From Botryotinia globosa (taxonomy: Eukaryota > Ascomycota > Leotiomycetes > Helotiales > Sclerotiniaceae), in the NCBI GenBank assembly GCA_014898425.1, contig RCSZ01000009.1:1550001-1614000 (forward strand): a DNA stretch of 64,000 nucleotides, read 5' to 3'. Every line of letters starts with the position of its first letter. The stretch's first letter is position 1. The position numbers and the translations under genes were made by a program. Positions 54,629-64,000 of the stretch are shown here, piece by piece. The notes below the pieces were generated by a model that saw only the letters and a list, made by a program, of their open reading frames with translations, was not told the origin of the DNA and did no database searches.

Positions 54629-55434
54629 TTAAACAACGCGTTTGACCTACGCAAGTCAATCAGCTACCGGCTCAAAACGCCGTAGCGTTCGGTACTGTGG
54701 CTCTTTACCTCGAAGAATCGTTTCAACCACCAAACCTGGAAGATACCTTCGCCAACCAAGACTCCCATCTGGAAGATACTCCACCACTTGACCCTGCCGT
54801 TTGTGCTCTCTGCTGTATTACGATGGGTTCTCTCGCGTAAAACAATGTATGATTGTTCGTCCTTGACCTGAGCAAGGAGGTCAGACAATTGTCGAACTAT
54901 ATCTGTTGTAAGCTTCAAATGCTTGGAGTGGAAAGTACATTCAGCTACCTTCTGCCTCCAAGGGATCCGATGGAACGTCCGCCTCTGGTACATAGACGAT
55001 GCCGTGAACATTGAAAGATACATCCTTGCTAGATGCCGACCAATGCTCGTTGCTGAAGCAGTAGATAAATTTGCCGTCATGGTTGGCAATAAATGAGTGA
55101 TCTCCGTTAGATACAGATCTTTCTTGTGCCTCATATCCGTTGGCGGGGTTTTGGATCTACATTTCAAATCCAGTTAGTCCCAGAGCCTTTCTAGAAATAC
55201 GCCATCATGTCCCAACATGACTCCAGCATTACTCACCCAAAAGTCGATATCCAAAGTGCCAGCACTACCAAACTCCCTATCTCCAACTTGGAATGTAACC
55301 GTCATCCTGTCATCTTTGTGAAGTTGTTCGTGAAAGCACTCTCTGCCATGAGCTGCGAGTTGAATGTTGTGAGCAACAGCAGCTCCGAAGAGACTGCCAA
55401 TGGTCAAAAGGGCTGCGGGAGTTGAGAATCGCAT
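54629..55434 (-). CDS. emp24: p24 family cargo receptor, Emp24 (p24-beta) type (205 aa)
   Basis: Exons are 55434-55237, 55156-54949, 54902-54709 and 54646-54629; introns are 80, 46 and 62 nt. The last exon encodes only VKRVV and the stop; without it the frame would run into an atypical 12-residue tail. The signal peptide MRFSTPAALLTIGSLFGAAVA is followed by a GOLD domain with paired Cys (GRECF and YCFS), a coiled-coil segment, and the strongly conserved VKDEQSYIVLRERTHRNTAESTN and VKWWSIFQ leading into the membrane segment. The tail is RFFEVKRVV, with the Phe-Phe and basic residues used for COPII/COPI binding. The protein cycles between ER and Golgi as a cargo receptor. It is divergent from ARF1. 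Confidence 0.93.
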
Positions 55435-57164
<1,730 letters not shown>

Positions 57165-59265
57165 GTACAACATCGATCCTCAACCTTTATACCACGATTG
57201 TGTTTGCAAGATACTACAAAACCAATCAAAACGATCATATCTCCACCGCTCCTCCAAATTGGTCATTGGTGCATCTCTCAAACTTATTCTTGTGTCTTCA
57301 GCGGTCCACATCAATGAGAGGCGCAAGGGTGGTAAATGTATGATGATTTAAGCTCTTACGTCTTCTTATGGCTAGGAATCTCGTTTCAGCTATGATTCCA
57401 CGGGGCTTCCTCTTTGTCTTTTTTTGCGTGCGTTTTTCTGGTGTCATCCATCTTCTACGTTCTGTTTCTTGCCATCTCTTGTGTGCAGCATGGTATAGAA
57501 AAAGCAGAAGTTAGATGGAAGATCAAGGTAGTCTAGTCCGGAATTGATCTCACATTAGAAAATAATTTTTGATAATATTGATGTTACAAATGCCATTTGC
57601 ATAGAGTTTAGTAACCCTTATCGTGTATGCTTTTGATCTATGGAATGATTTCGGTCATATAAAGTGAGTGTAGTTCCGAGTCAGTCAATTCGAAGATTTT
57701 GTATGAGACTTTTTGCTTGGAAACCTGGATTTGCATGGCTGATATCTGAGGGTCGGATGGTATTCAGAGGCCGTTCGAATGGCAAAAGGCCCAAGCAAGT
57801 TCCTTGGTAGTAGCACGTTGGACGCCACGATTCGTTGGATGATGTGGGGGCTGAAGGCATGACTCGGGTAAATGAGAATCTGGGGTCGTGAGAATCACAC
57901 GTTACGATACGGTTCTGGGAAGATTTTGGAGTGATACTTGATTTCTTGGTGCGCGCTCTCTTGCGTCGTTTGGAACTTTGGATGGGTTGGTGCTGGGGTA
58001 GGTAGGTGGGTAAGCGGGTATTGAAGATGGTTACCTGTTTGTGAGTGAGTGAATGAGTCATCTCGTGATGCTTATTGAGGGCTGGGTGTGATAGTGGTAT
58101 GGAATGTCTATGTTTGTGACTACTATTGCTATTACTTTTGTCGTCGTTGGCGCGGTCATTGTAGGTGAAGATATACGTGTATGAGAGTGATATTGTGGAT
58201 AACGAGATACACGTGGATCATCTCGAATGCGTTATTGTCTTGCAATGGGAGTGCTGTGCTCGGATTACCGCATTGTGTCTGTGGCCTGTAGGTGGTACGT
58301 AGTCGGATATGGTATATTAGTTGATGTGAGAAGTGAGAAGCTTAATCGACTTTATTTTGTTCTACTGTGTGTGATGGATGTACTGCGGTGTTTGTCGTTT
58401 TTGGAGGGAGGTTGTGCAGGTTTGCTCTGGTTGGTAGATACGTATACATATACGTATACGTCGTTCTCGAAGCGGTTGATCGTCTTTGATGCATATAGTA
58501 AGAGAGTGTGTTCAGCTACACATCCTTACATACCCATATTGACCCATCTGCAATAAGGAAATGGCAGAAAATGATTGTGATGATGATACTAACGTACATA
58601 GGAATAGGAATTATCAAACCAGATCAAACTCTTCAAATTCATCAACGATGTATCTTCGATATCCACCGTCACAACACAACGCACACCTCATAATCCCCTA
58701 TCTTGGCGAAAATCTTCCAACACGTCTTGAAATTCCGATTCGAAGAACTGCTGCTGCAGATGGTGTATTTGATGGGACTCTTGAAACTTTTGAGTTCTTA
58801 GGTACAGGATATCAAATGTTTCATGTATTGAGTAGAATGGCTAGTCTCCTGCAAAGTGTTCATTTCGGATACGCACTTGCGTTAGTAGGGAGGCGGGAGA
58901 TGCCCTTTCTGTACCTGTTACTTATATGAATTCCATCGTATCGTGTTTCCTAATATCCCGCAATACATACATTGAGAGCTTGAGGCAGAGGAGCTCACTC
59001 CAGGATCGTCACAGTAGGTCAGTCCCCAGCAATGCAGACGAAAATCATGAATTGAAAGAGTTTGATATAATTTCAAAAGTACTGGCTATATGTAGAAAGC
59101 AATGACATCAATCAAAAAGTCAATGAAATTTTACCAAATGATTGGAGCCAATAACATCCAAAGTTGAAATTGCAAGGGACCGAGTAAATCGACACAGTGA
59201 ACACTTCAAAACAAAATTTAAAGGTAGCAATCCCAAGTTTCTATATTATTTCCTCTAATACCTAT
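57165..59265. other. 2.1-kb region between ARF1 and the dehydrogenase gene
   Basis: The 3' UTR of ARF1 and probably of the leftward dehydrogenase. A plus-strand ORF at 58561-58929 (122 codons, MAENDCDDDTNVHRNRNYQTR) and a minus-strand ORF at 57681-58061 have no recognisable domain and I cannot support either as a gene. TATACG-type alternating sequence is near 58440-58465. Confidence 0.5.
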
Positions 59266-60548
59266 CTACATATCCTTTTGCTCCCCTACTGGGCTCATCA
59301 ACTTACCCTTCTCGATAGCGCTTCTTACGTTATCGATACACCAGACCTCCATCTTGGTTTGGGTCTCCACAGTCCACTTTTGACAAGTGTTAGTTTCAAT
59401 ATGATTTAAAACTCGAGCAAAGAGGACCTGTAACTTACTGTTCCCATGTGTGGTACCAACATGACATGTGGGTTATCAATCAACCCTTGATGAACCTTTG
59501 GCTCCTCTTCGAAAACGTCTAGACCTGCTGACCAAACTTGACCAGATTCGAGTGCCTTTACTAGGGCATCTTCATTCATGACTGCACCTCTAGCGGTATT
59601 GGTGATAACAACACCCTTCTTCATCTTCTTGAATTCCTCGGTGGAGATAATGTGACGAGTGTTTTTCTATGATTCTGTGAACAGGGAACTTTTGAGTGGT
59701 GCTTGAAGTGAAACTTACGTTCAAAGGTAAATTCAAGGACAGAACATCACTGGTAGCCAATAACTCGTCGAAGCTGACGTATTTAGCACCTCCACTCAAT
59801 TCTTCCGAAAGCTTTGTACGGTTGTGATATTGAACAGACATGCCGAAAGCAGTTGCCTTCTTCATGAGGTTTCGTCCGATACCTCCCATTCCTAAGATAC
59901 CAAGAACTTTTCCTTGAGGGTCGTGACCAAGAGGTGGTGCTGGGGAGCCCTTCCAGTGGTTCTTTCGTAGAGCCATCATTGCTATTGGATGTTAATAATA
60001 ATATTCTGGGTGAGGTCAGATTGAATACGAACAGGTATTGAATCCTCTCAATGCTCCCAAAATGAGAAACATATTGGTATCGGCAGTAGCATCATCAACG
60101 GCAGTTGGAACATTAGAAACACGGATATCGTGTTGAGTGCACGCATGTACATCAATTTGGTCATATCCAGCTCCTAAGGCCACGTATTAGCCTCGCCATT
60201 TTCTCTGGTATTCGAAGATCCTTTTTATTACCATTGTGAGCAATGAACTTCAAACCCTTTGGTAGTACACTGATTAATTCCTCATCAATCAAACCTGTGA
60301 TAGCGACACTGGTGAAAGTTCTGTATACAGCCACGACTTTATCGTAGACGCCATTTTTACACTCTTCTATGAATTCTTGACGGGATCGTGCCTTGGGTTC
60401 GATGAGTTCACCAATGTTGGAAAGTTCGCTCCATTCCTTTTTGGCACTATTAAAAGGATATCTCAATTAGAAAGGATTCTATGACGGGAAACTGCAATGT
60501 GGCTTACTGGTCAATCTCGCCTAACAAAAGAATTTGAGGTTTACTCAT
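59266..60548 (-). CDS. D-2-hydroxyacid dehydrogenase, glyoxylate/hydroxypyruvate reductase type (332 aa)
   Basis: Six exons: 60548-60508, 60446-60232, 60173-60033, 59981-59719, 59666-59439 and 59376-59266, with introns of 51-62 nt; the sum is 333 codons with the stop. It starts MSKPQILLLGEIDHAKKEW. The NAD(P)-binding motif is GILGMGGIGRNL (about residues 161-172). The catalytic triad can be placed as Arg246 in NTARG, Glu275 in DVFEEEP and His293 in PHMGT. The substrate-side motif NGAGYDQID is near residue 86. The family reduces glyoxylate, hydroxypyruvate and related 2-oxo acids in cytosol or mitochondria; yeast Gor1 is the likely nearest named type, by inference. The donor at 60032 (GTTCGT) is non-consensus but the phase fits. 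Confidence 0.92.
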
Positions 60549-61988
60549 GGTGAAAATGGAGGATGTTTGAGTATGACAAGAAAGAATGGAGGGGTGAAAG
60601 TTAAGAGGTATTTTGTGGTGGGGTAAATAAGGTTCGCTGCCCCTCCTTAATGATGATGATGAGATTGGACGTAGATTGCTTCCGATAAGACTTCTGGATT
60701 GTCGAAGGCAAGGAAGAAGATACTTCATAGGAGATCTAGAGATACTACGATGACTAGACTTTATATGATAGAAGAGAACAAGTAAGATGGAGGTACTTAA
60801 ATGATTGATGTACTAGGTAGACGTCGACGTGTAGAGTAAGAAATAAAGCTTGAACTTATAATACTTGTGGATATATTCTGTCTATCTAACTACCTGTCTT
60901 TATACCTAGTATCTAATATTTAATATTTAGTGTTTAGTATTTAATATTTAGTATCTAATATTTAATATCTAATATTTAATATTTAATATCTAATATTTGA
61001 TATCTAATATTTAATATCTAATATTTAGTGTTTAGTATTTAATATCTAATACTTAGTATTTAATATCTAATATCTAGTATCTAATATCTAATATCTAATA
61101 TCTAATATCTAATATCTACTATCTACTATCTAGTATCTAGTATCTAATATCTAGTATCTAATATCTAGTATCTAATATCTAATATCTAATATCTAGTATC
61201 TAATATCTAGTATCTAATATCTAGTATCTAATATCTAGTATCTAATATCTAATATCTAATATCTAATATCTAATATCTAATATCTAATATTTAATATCTA
61301 CTATCTAATATCAAGTATCTAATATCTACTATCTACTATCTAATATCTAATATCTACCATCTACCTTTGGTGGGGGTTAAGGGGAGAGAAACATAAAGGT
61401 CAACAAGGTTAGACAAGGGCGTCAAGTCAATTTTATTACTAAAAACAGCTATGAAATTACATACAGTACATACCCCCCTCGACTCCTCGAGCCTCTTCTC
61501 TATCTAAATTTCCATAAGAAGGTATATTTTCCCCCAATCATATGGCTTCGTGATTGACTAAAAGAAGCTAAGAAATGTGTCATAAATTCATAATGGAGAT
61601 TGTTCGGAATGCCGTTGACACCCGAGTCACATTACCATCATCAGTACGAGTATACTTCGTACCTACATGGATTGATAAAATGGGGAAAGTTACGAGATTA
61701 CTAATAGTACCAGGTACGTAGTCAAGTTGCACATTTGTGGATCCATTGTTGCAGATCCCAACAATTAAGATCATACCGATTCATACGAAGTATTCCAGAA
61801 CTATTTTCATGCCCATTTTTAATACGTTTGAAGTGAATGGGTGACTAGGTATATCAAGACCTTTTCCATCCCATTTTTTGGGTTCCCAATACCTGTTAGT
61901 TCAGTCCAACCCCCGTGCGTATATCATAATCATACATATATAACATTGATCTTCTCCAAAGATATCTGTTAATTTTGGTCTTTCAGAT
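60549..61988. other. Intergenic between the dehydrogenase start and TRP4 3' end
   Basis: It contains the promoter side of the dehydrogenase gene, the TAATATC minisatellite (60905-61357), and about 600 bp of unremarkable sequence before the TRP4 stop. No gene is recognised. Confidence 0.6.
60905..61357. repeat. Heptanucleotide minisatellite, TAATATC-type
   Basis: About 450 bp made of variants of a 7-bp unit: TAATATC dominates, with TAGTATC, TAATATT, TAGTATT and CTATC-type variants. Blocks of higher order (TAATATCTAGTATC, 14 bp) appear around 61140-61240. A T/C mix is more common at the left, and purer TAATATC at the right. It is non-coding. Confidence 0.93.
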
Positions 61989-63289
61989 CTAAAATGTCTT
62001 GGTAACCTCGACAAATTGTCTCCATTGTCTGTAGGCCTCGCCACTCTTAATAGCCCATCGAGCTCTTCTTACACCTTCCTTCCATCTTCCCCCACCAGGT
62101 CCCCTCTCAGTGATAACCTTTCCATCATCCCCGTGGCCCATGTCACTAGTATCTGCATCACAAATACCCGAGACGACAAACAAGGCTGCAGTGTTCATGA
62201 GAACAAATTCCAGGATTGGGTCATTGTCTGGTAATTTGTCTTGAAGTAGATTCATTAAAATTGCGGCATTCTCATGAGGTTCCTTCCCTGGTGAAACGTC
62301 CTTCAGGTCATGTGATGGAAGTCCAAAATCAGCAGCACAAATTGTGAAGCTCTCAACTTTGACATCATCATCAGAAGATTCCATTAATCTCCAGCAGAAT
62401 GTCCGTCCTGCACAACTGATTTCATCGAGGTCTTCTTCTCCACAAACAACCATGGCTTTTTTGACACCGCTCATCTTGAGAGCATCTGCAAAGACAGGCC
62501 CAATATCTCGTCGAGCAACTCCCAAAAGTCGGGCTTCAATGCTGCACTCGACGGGGTTGGCAAGGGGGCCCATCAGGTTGAAGATTGTTCTCCAACCGAG
62601 CTCCCTTCGGATAGGAGCAACATATTTCATACCAGGATGGAAGACTGGTGCGAAAAGAAAAGCGTAATTACTTTTTTCGTAAACTTTAGTGATACTTTCA
62701 GGTGTCACCGCTGATAAATTTGGCGCCGAAGGTAAAGTACAGCTGAGGAGATCTGCTGATCCTGACTTTGAAGTAGATGCTCTATTTCCATGCTTACTTA
62801 GAAGTAATAAGGATGAAGCCAAAATAGAGGACGTGGTTGAAATGTTAAAAGTGTGATGCGAATCTCCCCCAGTTCCAACGATATCGCACTAAACATGCAT
62901 CAGAAAATGAATCCAAATCGATTTCAACATAATTCCCTGTGATAACATACCAATCCTCCCTTATAGCCACCTTCTGATCTTCCAACAGCCGCGACAACTT
63001 TGTCTAGAGCTTCTTTGTCAACTGGTGAAGCAGCTTCTCTCATAGCTTCGGCGCATTTTGCAAGAACATCTGCTTTTCGATCCCATCCAGTAAAATGCAA
63101 ACATGTGAGTAAAGCACCTGTTTGGACGGGAGATAATGAATCCGTGAAAATGTGTGAGATTGCTGAAGCGATTTCTGATGCCGTGACATTATTCTCTCCA
63201 GGTGAAGGCCACAGTCGTTTGAGTAGGGGCGTGATCGAAATGTCCCTAGGGGAAGGTGCGTATGCATTGTGCTCCGTTGGAGCAGCCAT
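61989..63289 (-). CDS. trp4: Anthranilate phosphoribosyltransferase (412 aa)
   Basis: Exons 63289-62951 and 62888-61989 flank a 62-nt intron; the sum is 413 codons with the stop. The enzyme joins anthranilate to PRPP in the second step of tryptophan synthesis. The N-terminal helical domain includes SLSPVQTGALLTCLHFTGWD. The PRPP-binding glycine loop GTGGDSHHTFNIST starts at residue 118, just after the intron. Then come KHGNRASTSKSGSADLL (about 145-161), FAPVFHPGMKYVAPIRRELGWRTIFNLMGPLANP and the C-terminal dimer-side segment ending RQFVEVTKTF. All core motifs are present. A TGAGTCA element lies 144 bp upstream of the start codon. Confidence 0.95.
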
Positions 63290-63641
63290 GACTACTCTTT
63301 TTTATTTTAACAAAGATTTGTGAAACTCAATTTGGCTGTCACAGGAAGTTAAATATTCTCCTCGATACCCTTTTCAATATTCTTTGTAATACTCAGGTCC
63401 CGGCTAATAAGGTAGAAGATACCCTTTGAATTTGAGTCACCACAATGAACTTTCATCGTTCGCCTTATACGTAAGGCAGCAAGAAGAAGCGCGCTAGTCC
63501 TCTTTAGAATTTCTCAAGCTCGTCCATCTAAATTATATGCCCGCATACATTTGTCCAACAAGTCTTTTTTACAGGTATGTACAGCCAATTGTGTCACATA
63601 AATGATACTGGCGATTGTTCAGGCTAATCGAGATTCATAGA
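63290..63641. promoter_or_regulatory. Divergent promoter region TRP4 / mitochondrial uL10
   Basis: 352 bp separate the two start codons. The region contains one perfect TGAGTCA at 63433-63439. No other named motif is seen. Confidence 0.5.
63433..63439. promoter_or_regulatory. TGAGTCA, Gcn4/Cpc1-type site
   Basis: A perfect TGA-G-TCA palindrome, the consensus bound by the bZIP activator of general amino-acid control (Gcn4 in yeast, Cpc1/CpcA in filamentous fungi). Its place upstream of TRP4 fits known control of tryptophan genes. A 7-bp match can arise by chance. Confidence 0.5.
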
Positions 63642-64000
63642 ATGCGTCCACGAATACATACGCCGTCAAAGGCAATAGCCTCCATCCTCCGATGTAAAAG
63701 GACTCCCCTCCGACATCGACAATATGCCACCGCGGCAGCAGCGTTCACGCCAGCTGCTTCGCACGAGCAAATGACTAGAGCATCTCCTCCCATATCTCCC
63801 TTTCCCTCAACCCAACCACCATCCTACAAACCTCCCGAGTTCCGCAAATCTCAACTCCTTAGAAAATATGCTTCACTACTTCGCTCAACACCCCTCATGC
63901 TCCTCTTCCAACACAATAACCTCAAAGCTATGGAGTGGGTAGCCATCCGGCGCGAACTCGCTATTGCCCTCCGCAAAGTTGATGCAGCTCGCGAGGCAGA
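63642..64000 (+). CDS. mrpl11: Mitochondrial large-subunit ribosomal protein uL10m (MRPL11 type), 5' part only
   Basis: The start at 63642 opens a frame of 119 codons that continues past the window end. The first ~45 residues ([20 protein letters not shown] and onward) are Arg-rich and nearly free of acids, like a mitochondrial presequence. Then follow [45 protein letters not shown] and [11 protein letters not shown], which match the start of fungal mitochondrial uL10 (yeast YmL11), part of the ribosomal stalk base. The gene is divergent from TRP4. The C-terminal part and any introns lie outside. Confidence 0.85.
   Translation, partial: MRPRIHTPSKAIASILRCKRTPLRHRQYATAAAAFTPAASHEQMTRASPPISPFPSTQPPSYKPPEFRKSQLLRKYASLLRSTPLMLLFQHNNLKAMEWVAIRRELAIALRKVDAAREA

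Noticed and set aside
57681..58929. ORFs downstream of ARF1 on both strands
   Set aside because: No domain, signal or intron structure; composition is not clearly coding.

Overview
The window is nuclear DNA of a filamentous ascomycete (Pezizomycotina). The evidence is short GT-AG introns (46-340 nt) with CTAAC/CTGAC-like branch sites, and fungus-specific families: PDR-type ABCG transporter, Zn2Cys6 factor, DUF3433, DUF3405, a DUF5519/luciferase-like protein, a DHA2 transporter and highly reducing polyketide synthase remains. A leotiomycete of the Botrytis/Sclerotinia kind seems likely, but that is an impression from protein style and not a measurement.

Layout. 0-2.9 kb: 3' end of a PDR multidrug ABC transporter. 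3.4-3.85 kb: AT-rich element bounded by a perfect 14-bp inverted repeat. 5.14 kb: intron-containing tRNA-Lys(CUU), repeated at 49.49 kb. 7.15-8.3 kb: UBTD/DC-UbP-like ubiquitin-domain protein. 9.5-13.8 kb: housekeeping block of RPABC4, GPN1 and CWF19. 13.8-17.7 kb: long gene-poor, repeat-rich leader of a Zn2Cys6 factor (17.7-20.0 kb). 22.2-24.3 kb: multipass membrane-protein pseudogene with three in-frame stops. 26.0-29.8 kb: intact two-repeat DUF3433 membrane protein. 30.1-31.6 kb: protein with a possible ADP-ribosyltransferase-like C-terminal domain. 32.3-37.7 kb: dead secondary-metabolism segment, with a PKS relic on the minus strand and a P450 relic on the plus strand. 39.7-42.6 kb: a protein of unknown role with a mitochondrial-looking N-terminus and a DUF5519-type membrane protein. 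46.2-48.8 kb: DUF3405 type II membrane protein. 50.8-53.4 kb: DHA2 MFS transporter with six-part gene structure including a 23-nt exon. 54.6-57.2 kb: divergent EMP24 and ARF1. 59.3-60.5 kb: D-2-hydroxyacid dehydrogenase (glyoxylate/hydroxypyruvate reductase type). 60.9-61.4 kb: heptanucleotide minisatellite. 62.0-63.3 kb: TRP4, divergent from the start of a mitochondrial uL10 ribosomal protein gene that runs off the window.

Several neighbours make functional sense. RPABC4 is convergent with GPN1, a GTPase needed for RNA polymerase II assembly and import. EMP24, a p24 cargo receptor whose family tails bind ARF1 and coatomer, is divergent from ARF1. TRP4 carries a TGAGTCA (Gcn4/Cpc1) element upstream. 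In contrast, 22-38 kb is an accessory zone of rapidly evolving membrane families and pseudogenes. Exon boundaries were read by eye; frames and total lengths were checked for divisibility by three, but no alignment or database search was run.
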